From contig JBBHKE010000102.1 of the NCBI GenBank assembly GCA_037447655.1, forward strand, positions 17,501-73,670: a DNA stretch of 56,170 nucleotides. Direction: 5' to 3'. Below are positions 31,401 through 45,362 of the stretch, piece by piece. Numbering within the stretch: the stretch's first letter is position 1; every line of letters begins with the position of its first letter. Under the pieces are notes generated by a model that ran no database searches, was not told the origin of the DNA, and saw nothing but the letters and a program-made list of their open reading frames with translations. A program made the translations under genes and the position numbers. The stretch comes from Zygnema cylindricum (lineage: Eukaryota > Streptophyta > Zygnematophyceae > Zygnematales > Zygnemataceae).

Positions 31401-34400
31401 TCCAAAATAAACCTCAGCAACATCTACCTCTAATTCAACTGCAGCGAAATGAAGCTAACATATCTGGCAAGAAATTGTTAAAACGAGTCCAAATCAAACG
31501 TCATTGAACATTAGACCATGATTAAGCTGTGATAGAAAGTGGTTTCTTCCCACGGACTGCTTACCTCCAATTAAAGCATAAAAAAGGCTGATGCACTGGC
31601 TAGAAAGAGCAAGGTGCTTTGCAGTGATGGATTTTAGACCGGACACCTGGCCAATTCCCTCAACAAAGCGTCAATTGTTTGAGGTACACGAAAACATGCC
31701 ACAAAGAACCTATCACTTACTGGCAATCAGAAGAGTAGTTAAGCAGGTAAATTGACTTGTAGCAATGACGAGATTATAACATCAAGAAAGTATGGAGGAC
31801 AGTGTCTTCTGGACAACACAGGGTACTGCTGAAATTGTCGGCTCCCAACCAGCTTGAATTACAAAGAATAATCACACTACCCACAGACTGCAGATAATAC
31901 GGTGGTAAAAAATTGTGAAGGTTACCAAAGGGACTTAGACGACTAGTCCATAGTTTACGCTTGCTTGGAATAACATCTTCAGAAATACTGGGAGGCTTAG
32001 TCCACCAAGTGACAGTCTACTCCAAAACAAAGTCCTCGACATCATGACAAAAACTGAAAGGCCATGAGTTCGTGGATGTCAGACATGAATCAATTTACAA
32101 CCAAAATTTTGTATCCTAAATCCAAGCCAAGAATGCTGTCTAACCATAGACGTCAGAAGCTTGTGAACTTTCCATAATTTGACATCGATGAATATAAGGT
32201 GTCATAAAAAAAATGAGCAACCGGCATTAGAAGTTCATGGTCTTACTTGAGTGATACAAGTTGATAAGGAACCAGAACCTAGCGCTATTCACATTTGAAA
32301 TTTATGACGGAAGATTTTGGGCGTTTTTCCTTTTTCGTACAGAAAACAGGCAAACATCCATAACTGCGCCTCATGTCACATTTTCCGCACAAATTTGCAG
32401 AACTCACAGCCAGCGAGTGCCAGCGTCTGTAACAGACATAGCATTGATGGCACCGACACGCCAAGACCGGCAATCTTTGCAAAATTGCAAAGCACAATAT
32501 TTCACAAACGCTTAGTGAAAAATGCCTCATGTTTTAATCCATAGGCGCCACTTTTTCTGTACATTTTACACTTGATCACTCGGTCAACGTCCGTCAAAGA
32601 CTCTGAAACTTATGGAAAATGAATGCTGCCTCCAGGGTCTCGAAACAGGATAAAGGTGCTTCCAAATAAGTTCGAACACCTACATCTACAGCTGGCGTCA
32701 GAGCCCAGCTTCCGTCATGTGTACGGAAAACGTTGCCAAGATTCTAGCTAGTGACCAGAATCTCACTTCCGGAAGAATGCACATCCCGAAGAATTCCGAG
32801 TGTGAATAATGCTACTCAAAAGTGTATAATTAACGTATAATCAGTGTGTGATTATCGATATTTGTTACAGAATGTTTGAGAATGTTTGACAGCACATCTC
32901 AAGACTCTAAATGCTGATCATCCCTGAAAGATCTATCATCGCTGTATTCATTCCCCGCCCCTGAGTTTCACAGACAGATAAGACGAGGATTCAAAAGTGA
33001 ATCTTCATTGCCACGATCATCCGCCAATACAAAAACCGAAGACTGCACAACTGACAGCCTTGACTTGACAAGGGTAATAACTTTGTCGCTACTTGCAGAG
33101 GTCAAAACTGTACCTGCATTGCACCTGCTCCCAGGACTAGTTGACACGTTCGTGTGTTGAATATTTTCAGAATTTCTGCAATGCGGTGGACAACCTCTGT
33201 GGCCAAAGCTGGAAGGGCATTGGCGATGTCCAGATACTCAGCCACCATCTTCAGCATCATCAGAGCACTGTCACCGATTTCCCAACATCAGATGGCAAAA
33301 AATGAGCAGCAGGTGAATACTGCATGAAAGCATGAACCTTTTGACAACGTTTCCCTGAACCTTAAGGCAAATGCAGTCAATGCAAAACATATGATGCCTG
33401 GTGTGAACAACATTGACGATAAAGACAGCAGAGCGACGACAATGGCCCAAACGATGACAGGCGTGGACAAGTGTATGCCTTAAATCCAAGTTAAGCAATC
33501 ATTGTGCCCCAATATATATGTATGGAATGTGCCAGTGTATTCTTACTGATATTTCGCATTTCATCATTAAAATGGGCTCCACAAATTCAGCTTGACATAT
33601 AGCAGACGGGTATTACTACTTGAACAATATAAGCTCTGAGTCACAATTAAGGAAACAGGGGTCTCAGACAGCCAATTCCTAACAAGCATTATTGACAGCT
33701 TCTGAAAAATAAATGAACACGGGCAATGAAAGCACATACCCGCTAACCACGTGGTAATTCTCGCCTCTCACAAGCAATGTCTTCACAGTTGCCTTTGGAA
33801 CTTTGGGCTTTGCCTGGATTTCTGTTGCCACACTTGGGGCAGCAGTACGAGCTATATCCAGCGCCTGTGATGTCCTAGTTTGTGTGGTGGAAACATCATT
33901 TTCTTGAGATTCTGGTATGTGTTCTACATCAGTTGTTACTCGAGCAGTTGCTCCTAGTCCATGTGAACTGTCACCTGGAGTTTCTGACGAGCCTCCTCCA
34001 TCTAGGCGAGCTTCTTGACTGTCTTCCTGGTTCCTTTTATCCGTGGTTCCAGATGGGATACTTTCAATCCTGCCCATTATCCTCTCATCAGTGCTCTCGG
34101 CTTGTTCACCTACTGTCGAATTTACAACACTAGTCACATCTGCTGAACCATTTTCACCTGCTTCTCGCCCAGCTGGTAATCTACTACATGTTTCTGCGTT
34201 CTCCACATTGTCTCGATCAGCTTCCTTCCCAAGTTCACCCTCGGCCTCCCTTATGGGTTCTCCTGTGTTATTTGACTTTTCTTTTTCACTTTCCCCATTT
34301 GCACATGCCTTTGCATCCTCCTGTCCACTTGAATCCACCGGCACAGCTGGGGGAAGTTCTTGACCCTGGCTCACTTTGCCAGCCTCTGTTTCAAGCAAAC

Positions 34401-37400
34401 CATTTGCAGGTGGCTGATGATCCGTAGAAGCCTTGGCTGAAATGTCACCATCTCTCACAAAATTGACATCTCTGCTAGCCAGTTTCTCACCATTAGAAGT
34501 TCCATTATGAATAATCTCAAAAGAAGAATCTGCTATGAGCGCGTCGACAATGGCTTGGTAATCATCCAATGCATCTACGGCCACCCAGTTCTCCTGGTCA
34601 AGGTGAGCCGATATGCTGGAAAGCTGTATCCACAGATGTGACAAATGTCAGGACCATTCAACATCAGCAAGACAAACAGCTGCATACAAAGTTTAGCGCT
34701 GATTACAAAGTGTGTCATTTTGACAACAAATTTATGTCACATGTCAGCAAAAGATTTCAAACAATGCCTCCAAAATGTTCGGACATCATGGAAAGAAACA
34801 AGAATTCTTGCAAAAGTAAAAATCGATTTACATAATCACTCCATAACAGACTCAGCTGACAATGAAAATTGATTCTTACTAATCACGACAGCTATAAGAA
34901 ACCATGTGTATGGCTTGAAATTAAAAAACACCAAAGCAACGAGTACCAAAGTACATCAAACTAGAGTTAGTTTGGTAAGTCTTACCCGTGAACTATGCTG
35001 AGCATCAACAAACGACTTTGATTGTGATTGCAATGTGCCTCGAATGCTGTAGCCTAGCCTTCCCCCAACCTGCAAAATCCATCCAAAACCTCAAAAACAC
35101 GAAATTGCTTAGTAAAAATATAATATAAATACTAGACACCTTTGTCAACCTATGTTTTTTCTCTTACCACACACAAATAGAAAAGCTCTAGGCACAGCTA
35201 TCACCATACCAGCAGGGCCTTATAATCCATTGGCTGGAAATCAAATGGTATTCAAATCACCTAAGGGATTCCCCGGCCAGAGACAAAGATAATTACGGCT
35301 GTCTTTGCACAAACTTCACATGCCAGTTCACAAAGGACAAGACTTCAGATAACAATGCTGCAGAACACATCGGGTAACAAGGGAACTCCCAACAAATCAA
35401 CATCTTGACAGTTCAATTTGTTACAATATAATCCACAAGCCGGCGCTGTTGCATTTGATCCCCCTCTCAGTTTTTAAACCAAAATCAAAGCTTTCACTTC
35501 CAAACCACATACTCCACGTCAGCGGGTCCTTGAAAACTTACTGTTTCTGTTGCTGAAATGAAGTCATTGGTGATGTCAAAAATAGCAACAAACTCGTGCA
35601 ACTTCAATTTAGGATGAACAAGAGCGCGAACTCCCAACAGCTTTGTCCATCTTCCATGTGCCGCATCACAAGCAGCACACACTGCCTCCGTATTCTCTCG
35701 CATTACATCAGCCCTAAACCATCACATGTGCATTCCCAGTTGATACCCATGAGTCTACCTGTTTGCAATACCAGAAAAGCATCATAAAACTTAAGAAACT
35801 TTCTGTGCCTCCTGAACCAAGCTCTGTTGTGATGGTAAACATACCGCTGTCACAACCTCCTGTTTTTCTTCTATGTATAGGTTCGGAAACATCTCTACAA
35901 ATCTCCCAGGGCAGATTTCCATGATCCAACAAATCCAAATAGCATTTGTCTGTCCTCATATGGGCTGGACAAATTTCTTTACTGTATCAGAAGCAATTCC
36001 TCCCTCGAGCAGTACCTACCTGAACTGTTTAACACTAGACCTGTTTGCAAATAACCAGCTTTCTGGCAGTCTTTCAGAATTTCCAGCCAGTCCAGTAATC
36101 GAATGGCTGAAAGTGACCTTAAAAAAAACATTGTTTACAAAATCTGAAAATTGTAGCCAGGATTGCAAAAACAGCTTCAGACACTGATATGCTCAATAAA
36201 GCTTTTTAGTTCTATACCAAATTTTCAGTACCAAAAAAGAGGGAGGAGAGGGAGGGGAAGGGAATTGATGGTGTTGTTTTCTAGGGGTGCATAGGTCGAT
36301 AGGTACACGTATGGACTAAATTCATACAAAGTAGAGATCAATTGTGCCCAAAAGTCTAAGTTTTGACGGCAAGCCTTGAAGCATTCAAAAAATATATAAT
36401 TTGTTTGCGTAAAGATTTTTTTTCAAAAACAGCGTGCCCCAGATGCATTTCTTTATGAAACTGAGGGAACTCATAGAAATAGGCAAGCGGGTGCAAGCGC
36501 TGTTCAGGCGGTTGTAATCTATTCAGACAAAACGCCATAAAACCTGAATTTTCATGACAGCTACGCACACTAATTGGGTATGGTTGCCTGAAGGCCGCCT
36601 GAGAATCAACTTTCTCTCCATGCGCGCTTTCACATTTTATGAATGAGCGCAAAGCTGATATCCAAAAAGAATTGCCGTCAGGATCAAAAAATAGGACAAC
36701 AAATTTGGACATTTTTGGAAATGTAAATCCGACATCAACTTCCGTCCAATTCCTTACAAAGACATACGGTTATCTTTGAATAGTACATACTCTGTACAGA
36801 ACTGTGCATTCTAACGTATGTGCCTGCAAGAAGAGCAAATGGTGCATGAAAAAATTGGGAAACAAAAACCCCAAAAAGATACTAAAACCCCTAAAAGCAG
36901 CACCTTATTTCAGAAGGTACCCAAAACCACCCAATTGTTTTTTCTTCAACATTTAAGATGCTCCAAAAAAATTATTCCTTCCCGCTAAAGTTGGTCAATG
37001 AACGAAATTTAAGGAATTAGCCTTGGTCAAAGTGACTCAAATCACTAAAATAGATGGCATTCATTTAAAACAAATTCTTATTTGTCAGTCTCCCACATAA
37101 CTATACGCAACTTTTGATTCAAAAGTATACCGTGGGTACTAAACCTAGCCTAATATTTGGTAGATGATCATTCAAAAAGAGAAAAACGTGTATTGTTCAT
37201 GCACAAACCTACGCTGAAGATGAAAAGTATATTTTGTTTTTCTACATTAAATGAACATAGTCATTGCAAAACTTAGTGGCTCACGATAAAGCAAACATTT
37301 GGGAGAATACTCGAGAACAAGGTCTGATGCTAGTACTGGAAGTAAACACATCTGCAAGCAATTATGTCCGCTGGCACATTAAGACCCTACAAACTGAAAC

Positions 37401-40400
37401 GCTTTGTCCCTTGAGCAGCATATACCTGAATTATTTTAAAATGGACAAAACAATTTTTTAGGCATTCCTTGCAACCATCATCACCCATTTCCACTGCATT
37501 ACCATAATCCCTTGAGGAGTATCTACCTGAACTGTTTCGAAGTGGATGTAGCTGTTAACACTGCATGCGCACTGCTGGCCAGCTCGCTACCAGCTGGCAC
37601 ACTGAGAGCTTTCCCTTTCGTCTCTTGCTGGGCTTCCTCAGCAGCGGCCGCCTGAGCAGCTCCAGACACAAAAGCAGCAGCAACAGCTGCCGCAGCATAA
37701 CTGTCCTCGAGTCCAATAATCTGTTCGATAACAACTCGTACTTCAGCAGCTCGTTTCAATCGAGTCTGCAACAAACTCGACAAAAGAAGAAGGTTATCAG
37801 CGACTATGTGATAAAGGTATGATCTCATCTAAACACATTAACTTGTTAGCAAGTCGGAGAAGAGAACTAGGTTGAGTGAAAAGTCTTCATAATACAGGTC
37901 AAACAGGCCCAGATGCCCGTGATTGAATATAAAACTGTTTCACGTATTAAAGTGTATTTGCTGATGTGATGTCCGGCACTGACACACTCAATAGCTTGCT
38001 TATATGTGGTAAGATTGAAAAAAGTAAGTTAGAGATTGTCAGTGGTTCAAAAATTGCAAATCAATCCAAAACTTACTGTTCCAAACTTACTGTTCCCAGG
38101 TTAATAGAGACCACCGGCATCAAATTATCTCTCCCTTATTGCAGTTACTCCAGGCAAATCGTTTTCATGCCACTCCAGCTAAAACATTTCATTTGTGGCA
38201 TCATTTGTGGCAATCAGCAATAGCATAAGCAATTTTCTTTCAAAAAACATTGAAATATAGACATAATTTTATGCTGTCATCTGGACTTCTTAAATACAGC
38301 TGTATTGTCTACCAAACTAATCAGCCGGTGCATACATTGAACACCAGATACACATCACTTCACCTCCAAAGTATGAGGAACACAAAATAGTGGTTACCTG
38401 GATGATAACGAATACACCTAACAGAAGTTGCAAAAATGCCTCTGCTGTCAGGCCCTTTAACTTATATGCTAGAGACTGCCCCCCTGCCCCAACACAGCAA
38501 ACACAAGTACATTAACTCACTACACTAACTTTAACATTACCATGTCAGGGATCAAATGGGCTCCATACACAAACTCACTGCCCCTGTCCTGCCCCTGTCA
38601 CATGGTCTTTAGATAATTACCATGGACCATTTTAATGTTTTATGTGATTTTTTTTTATGTTGGACACCTACTGATTATTGAAAAGAAAAATTTAGCAGAA
38701 ACACAATTGTCCATGCATGACCCAGAATTTCGTATACTAGCATTGATAAGGACCATTAAGTCCTCTTAAAAATACTAAAAATTTTGTCAAGACTAACTGT
38801 GATGGCAAATGTATTATATAAAATTGGTGAGGTATTACCGTCAGTGTCAGGTTTATCTTCTCCTTCAGATGGGCCAGTAAAGAGCACCGGAAGTAACTCA
38901 TTCACCACACACTTAATCGCCGCTTTGATATCAGTGATGAGAGTCTCCCGATAGGCCCGCAGAACCGCAGGCAGTTTAGACTGCATAAATTTGAGACAGC
39001 CGAGATTAGCCAACCTACTCTAGTAAAGCGAAACCAGAAGAATCTGAACATAATAATATGTCAACCAAACAGAGAGGCTGTGTCTAGTACCCAGGAAAAG
39101 TTAGACGCACTTAAATCTACCATTTCTGCACTGTCAAATTGCTTCTTTTCAAGCATTCACATATACAAAAATAATCGCCATAGTGTACTCAGGCCTCAGA
39201 AACAACGACAAACTTCTATGTCATAGTTATCCAATACCTCAGCACCGCAACTGTTTGCTTGACCAAGAAAAGTAATTGAATCCATATTTTCCATCCCCAT
39301 TAATTTTTAACCTAAATTGATTATATGAATCCAAGGAAACAAAAGAACAGAAACTTAACACATCAGGGTACATCTCCTGACACTGCAGCCCTTTGCTTAT
39401 GGACTGCAACCCTTTGCTTATGGACTGCAACCCTTTGCTTATGGACTGCAACATGCGATAGCAGTGCCCAGTGAATTGCGTTAGGCCTCAAACAAGACCT
39501 GTTATGTGCCCGTCCATATTGTAAAACTAAGCTTATGTTTTGGTAAAAAAAATCTTGCAAATATTACTATGCAGAATAAATAATAGCAATAAAGTGTAGT
39601 CTCACCGTACGCAACAGTCCAATGACAATAGGCAGAAGTTGCTCTCGCAATCCATCTTTCACCTCTTCTTCCCCAAGGCTCTGGAAAACCACCACAAGGA
39701 AGTCCATGATTTGGTTCTTTTAGCCTGATAAACAAAAAACTTTATAGCTTAACAGGTTTGACTTCCCAACCATTTTCCGCAACAATGAAACCAGCACCAT
39801 TGTAATAGACCCGAGGCAATGCTTGGAAGGGATCAACCCAAGCGCTCAACAAAACTTGCCAAGACATGCAGAAACATACTTAGTGAGATGAATAACGATA
39901 ACGCTAAGAACTGGGAATGAATAGACAGAAGCATCACAAGCTTTTTAGCATAGACAGGGAACAACAGACTGGTTAAACAACAGTGAGTGCTAAGATGCGA
40001 TTGCAATTCAAAGAAGCCTTTCTTTGAGAAGGCACAGGATGCACAAAAGTGATCTTAAAAGAGAACCAGACCAAGCAAAGTAATGACAGCAAACCACCAG
40101 CAAAGACAACAAATAACATGAGCAAATTCAAAACTGCAAATTTGGGCGCCAGATCAAAGATTGAAAAGGAAAAGACTCAAACCATTCCAACTTCACGTCT
40201 CAGCACTGTTCACCTCTGCATAGTGAGCCAGAAAAGCAAAATGATAAAGCAAACAACTAGCAGAAAAAAATGGGCAGATTCATGCTCACACATATGGGCG
40301 TCATGGTCAAAGATTCACAAAGAGAAGACAGGGAAATTCAAAGATCCCAGACTACACACCTCAGCACGGTTCACCTCCGCTGCAACAATGTCCTTCGCAT

Positions 40401-43400
40401 GCATGTACTCTAGTTTCTTCCGAGAATGGAAAGCAGCCATAATGTGACTGGGCTCCAAATCCGACGTGTCATGAATTGCTTCCCGGACAAAATCGGCCAT
40501 TAGCATACTGCAGCCGAGTCACAACAAAACGAACTCGTGAAAGTATACATGTTAATGACGAAGTTTGAGAGGCTCAGCAAATTCAGTTATCTCATAACAA
40601 AGAACTTGCCGAATTCAGCTTACACGTCACTGACAGACACTTGAACTCCTCCAGATAAAACTGCCTGCAACCTCTAGGAGATGCTAGTCAGTCGGGCCCA
40701 CCTGTTGACTGATTCAGCTGCCTGCATGAGTTGATCACCTAAGTGTCGAAAGCAATGAAGACCAACCAGCTCATCACTCTCCTGCAAGTGTCCACAAGTA
40801 CAAAGTATGGACCATCATGTTCATTGACCGAAGAAAAAAACTAGCAAGTGCTCCATCAGAAGAATCAGTCAAAAAACTCCAAGATAGATTAAAATTCCTG
40901 ACGCATTATCTCGCTAGTTTGACATTTTCGCCAAATTTTGTTTTAAGTCGCCCAAACAGATGAGCATAACCAGCAGAAAAAACACAACCATATAAAATGA
41001 ACCCATTCATAGAAAAGATCCCGAAAAATCTTGAATTATACACTGCACCCGTGCTTAGCTTCCACATGCCATCCATGACTCGCCGCCACTGCAAGAACTA
41101 ACTTCCCCATTCAGCAGATTATATTGTATGCTTTGAGCACTGAAAATCTCTAGTTTATTTCAGGTCACAAGGTCTTGAATTAAAAATCACAAGACATTAT
41201 CCATAAAATGGTAAACAAAAGTTTTGAATCATTGTGCCCTTAAAATATTTTTCAACAGAAGGTACATCCTAGGTGAAGACGTCAAAAACACAAAAAAGTA
41301 TAAGTTCTTCTGTTTTTGAATTCCAGATAGTTTATGCAAAACAAATCAGTTCAAATTGAGGTTCAATACTAGATACGTGGCAACCACAATCGTGGTCAGG
41401 CTGGGTCTGTGCTTAGACAGAAAAGACACTAGAACATTGTTAAATTGAAGTCAAGTAAGTTCTACTTCAAATGGAATTACTATGTAATTTTTACAGCTTC
41501 TCCAAACTTCCAGTCCAAACAAAGCAAGAATCGTAAACACAAAAAAGAATTAGTGAGGCTCACTGGAACAGAAACTCTGATTTAACCGTGACAGACACAA
41601 TATGGTACTGTGGAATATATAAACTTAGCAAGTGCCATCAAATGTGTGGCAAAAAATAGGCGTGCAATCTCAGTGTTTACAGGTGCGTTATGGTGGAGTA
41701 CAACAGACTTTATCATGGCTTATAAGCATAGTGGAATCTACATGAAGTGTCTGTTATCCACCCAATTCCTAAACGAGCACAAGTTCAAGGCTCTGAGAAA
41801 TGTGAAAGACAATAACATTTCCCCATTGAAGATCCTGAGACTCAACATGGTTGTTATCCATTTTGTGAGACACCTACACTAAATTGGCAATCTCCTCGAT
41901 GCAAGAAAGCCTCCGCCTAACAAGCTATAACCACACCCGCCTCCATGTTCCCATACAAGTGTAGTAACAAGCATTTTATGACGTAGTAGATCTCAGAGGT
42001 GGGCGATAAAGAAGTCTAAATTCTACACCACATGCTGCTAGCCAGTTGCAATCAGGAACAGCTTAAGAGAATTTAGTAGGGTATGTCTGAGCATTCTGGC
42101 CATAGTTCCCCTTGCCTCCCTTTCCCCCTCTTCCACACCTTTCAACTACCACTTCTCCTAGTAATCCTAGAGGAGTTCAAGTGGTATGTGGCTTACCAAC
42201 AACTGTCGCATATCATCAATGACATCTAACGCGGCCGCACAGTCTGCAGATGCCACCAACTGTTACCACCACCGCCAGAATACAGCCATATGAAATGGAA
42301 AGGAGTTGGAAATGTTTCTAACTCAAAGCAACAGAATGCAGACAAATTGACAGAGGTAAGTTGGACCAGAGGAATCAAATTTGCTATGCTGTGTATGCTG
42401 TTGTGCAAGCAAAGAACATAGGCTAGATAAACGTATAAAAAAAAGGGTCTGGGATGCCATAAAAAGTTTCCAATGTGACGATTGAGAATTACTCAGAGTT
42501 TCACAAAATTTTCCAAGACAAACACAATTTGATTCATGCTAATTTGCACCAATCTGAGCCATCCGTTTGAGGCCTAATCGTATAAGGCCTTTGCAGCCAT
42601 TTGTTGAAAATTCTTTATAACCAGCTACAAGTCTGCTTTTTTGCTGTCTAAAGTTCGAGCTGTGCAAAATGCTGCATAAAGCAATTGCCGAACTGGAAAG
42701 CCAGTAACATTCCACGGAATAAGCCGCGGCAAGACATTCAGGTTGTGAGATGAATGACAGAAGGACCATTCAGTGCCAAAAAGCAAAAACAGTCAAGCCT
42801 AGTTTGTATTTTAGAACATAAAACCAGATAATTCAAATCTGAAGGAAAGTGCCAATGATCAGTTAACTTCGCGACCACAAGTGCAAGAAATCTCATTAAA
42901 AGGACAATCCTGAAATGGAAGCAACTGAAATGCCACTAGCAATGGTTACAAAAACAAAGGCTTCTGACAAAAGGTTCCCAGAACGTTATGGACAAATTTC
43001 ACTAGACATCTTCATTTGGAATTCTACATGCATGAGCGAAATTAAGGAGTTGACTGATTGAAGAAGTCCTCCGCAGCCAGAACCAATAATCAGGAAGATT
43101 CCAACAGAAAAAATTGAGTGTATTCTGCCCTTTCCAATAGTTTTTGAAGAAAACTAAGCGGACTAGCGAGTGCTGGCATTTAAAGAGTGCTGGCATCCAA
43201 GCGAGTGCTGGCATTTAAAGAGTGCTGGCATCCGAGCGAGTGCTGGCATTTAAAGAGTGCTGGCATCCGAGCGAGTGCTGGCATTCAGGGAAGCAATATA
43301 GACCTAAATGTCATAGGTGAACCAAACACAGTGTGACAAATTTTCCGGCATTGCCACCACTGGCAGTGACTTACAAACTGTAAGTAAACCCATGTTTCTT

Positions 43401-44344
43401 AGGAAGGGGTCATTGTGAAAGCATACCAAGCGGAGGGTTGACAATGCATGGTTGACATAGGATAGAAGCTTTAGTTTGTGGTGAAGGGCTAGCAAGTTAT
43501 TCCTTCGCGTGTCTGCTTGCTGAATGGTTCGAGCAGCATCCACAAGGTCGGTATCCAGTAAGCCAACAGTGTGTTGCAATTGTCGGATCTGATCGCATGC
43601 CTCAACAATCCGGGCATTAAGATCTTCAAGCTCACCAAGGGCCTCAAAGAATGAATCAGAACGAGACGATATCTCTTTCACCAAGTGAACTTCTACAAGG
43701 TCAAGATAATGTGAAAGTTTTTCCTGAAGCATCATATTTGCTTGAATGGTGGTGAAAGGGCAGGCAGCGTGAAATGTTGCTCCATTTTCTAGAGCAAAAT
43801 CTTCATCAAAGTAAAGAGGCGGAATCTCTCGAAGACAAGCCAGCAATCCTTCCCCTTGTCCACGTGTGTCTCTCTCCACTCTCCCCACTGGGCCTCCTCC
43901 GCCTCCTCCCACTGATCTTTGCTCCCACGTGGCATGCTCTCGTACATCAATAAAACGGTTGCAAGAGGCCGAATGTTTTGAAAGATACGGTTCAAAATCT
44001 GCCATGGACACCTCTGGAAGAACACCTGGAGCCAAAGGAGGAGGCCCCTCTGAAGCATTGTCGCTACTATTTGGAAACATCCATGACCAATTGGAATCAT
44101 TGGTATAAATTCCAGACTTTCCAAGTTTTGGATTATTTAAGACTGATGCCAAACTCTGGCCTGCGGTATATGCACTGTTATCAAACTTAGAGTTTTGTGG
44201 CGTGCGAGGAGTGGACACAGCACTAGAGACAGGAGATCCGGAAAATGAGTTTATCGAGTTTTGTGACGGGAAGTTAGATACAAAAGAAGAGGATCGAGAA
44301 AATTGTTGAACTTCAGAGCTCCTCCTGCTCTGAGAAGTATCCAT
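28452..44344 (-). CDS. VPS54: VPS54, GARP tethering-complex subunit
   Basis: I join 18 exons with consistent phases into 1229 residues: 44344-43427, 42259-42197, 40781-40702, 40507-40360, 39716-39606, 38980-38839, 38483-38398, 37765-37527, 35713-35542, 35069-34986, 34623-33740, 33267-33114, 31646-31565, 31284-31205, 30219-30058, 29437-29370, 28961-28881 and 28587-28452. The N-terminus is serine-rich. Exon 1 ends in the coiled-coil that assembles GARP (LQEKLSHYLDLVEVHLVKEI, about residues 205-300). VGGRLGYSIRGTLQSQSKSF, SALMMLKMVAEYLDIANAL, NTRTCQLVLGAGAMQ, ARKGLLLMEIDRVGQ and STPQAK are recognisable VPS54 landmarks, and the last exons form the conserved Vps54 C-terminal domain. GARP tethers endosome-derived vesicles at the trans-Golgi. 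At 1229 aa it is about 200 aa longer than the Arabidopsis protein as I remember it, largely from a polar insert in exon 11. The only other GARP subunits would be encoded elsewhere. Confidence 0.93.
33790..34530 (-). other. VPS54 exon 11 disordered acidic/polar insert
   Basis: Between LIADSSFEIIHNG and KPKVPKATVKTLLVRG the protein is rich in E, S, D, G, T and N with no predicted fold (about residues 712-955). Related proteins have a shorter variable linker here. The coding frame is intact throughout. Confidence 0.75.
39383..39453. repeat. 21-bp minisatellite in VPS54 intron 5
   Basis: Just over three tandem copies of the unit CTGCAACCCTTTGCTTATGG (plus A). Confidence 0.92.
43166..43285. repeat. 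35-bp minisatellite in VPS54 intron 1
   Basis: More than three tandem copies of the paired unit GCGAGTGCTGGCATTTAAAG plus AGTGCTGGCATCC. It is intronic and close to the exon 1 donor at 43426. Confidence 0.92.
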
Positions 44345-45362
44345 GGTTACAAGCGGTTCCAGTATGCAAAGGGAGATAGAAATTTACATAGATCCGGTTG
44401 AGAAAAACGATTCAGCGAGGCAAAATCAATGTTTCACATGATAGAGTTCGATCCCAAGGCGTCTCTCATCCCCAGCCGATGGGTAGCTCTCAGCAGCAAA
44501 CTTCCGCCATGTCTTCATTTCCTCCACTACTGTACTATACTTGGCGTCAAGTGGAATGGAGATGGATTGATGGAATGATGCCACAGCAGACTACAGGAAA
44601 ATACAAAATAAATGTCAAAGGGTGTAATAAGAATATGGAATGCTGTGATTTTACAGATGGTGCGCGAGTCCATGTACTGTAGCTTGTTTTCAGGGGGACG
44701 GTTGTACTTTCGAAATGATTGTGCTTTGTCGTTTTGGACAATTGTTTCAGTCCAGATTTCCAGTCGACGATCGCAGTTTTTAACTTTTTATTAAAACCAG
44801 AATCAGCGTTCGTTAGTACAAGTACATTGTACCATTCTCAAATCCTACCTTTCGTCTAACTTATCGTAAACGTCGTACTAAACGCATTGAACGTGCACTG
44901 AATTGAAGTTTGCCCGCCAGAGTCTATGGTAGACGTCTCATGCTACGGTATTCCTTAAAGACACTCGCCAGAACAGTCAACGGAACTGCCAAAGCTCGGC
45001 CGTGCTTTGGAAAGTCTGGAACTGGCCTCATATGGCCTCATATGGAACGCCTAATTATAATTGCAATTTTGCAGTGCCTGCAAGCAAAGTGTCCCCTGCC
45101 ACCAATTCACCCGCTTATGTCTTTATCGTACAAGGAAGTATTCCTGCTGGATTGCAGGAACATTTGATGAAAGATTACGCAACTTCAGTACTTTTTTAAA
45201 GCCGCAAATCCTGCAATAAGTTAAGAAAGCTGTAGAGATACAGAAGTAAAGGAAGGATGAAAGCTGTTGGAGCGGTACCCAAGACGTAGAAAAGCTGAAA
45301 AGTTGCAGTGGCTGTAGAAGCTGGAGAGTTCTTCAAGCAAATCATTTGCTAGATTTTTAGCC
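44345..45362. promoter_or_regulatory. Divergent upstream region of VPS54 and the WRC-GST locus
   Basis: About 1 kb separates the two start codons, which point away from each other, so both promoters and 5' UTRs must lie here unless non-coding first exons exist. I see no unambiguous TATA element and no supported gene in it. Confidence 0.5.

Noticed and set aside
36356-36712. 118-codon frame in a VPS54 intron, same strand
   Set aside because: The neighbouring exons join in phase without it, and it has no domain or splice signals that fit.
40049-40447. 132-codon plus-strand frame within VPS54
   Set aside because: It partly overlaps VPS54 exon 4 in antisense and has no domain. Openness by chance is likely.
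43166-43285. Regular repeats that could suggest a CRISPR array
   Set aside because: The units are directly contiguous without unique spacers and lie in a eukaryotic intron. This is a minisatellite.
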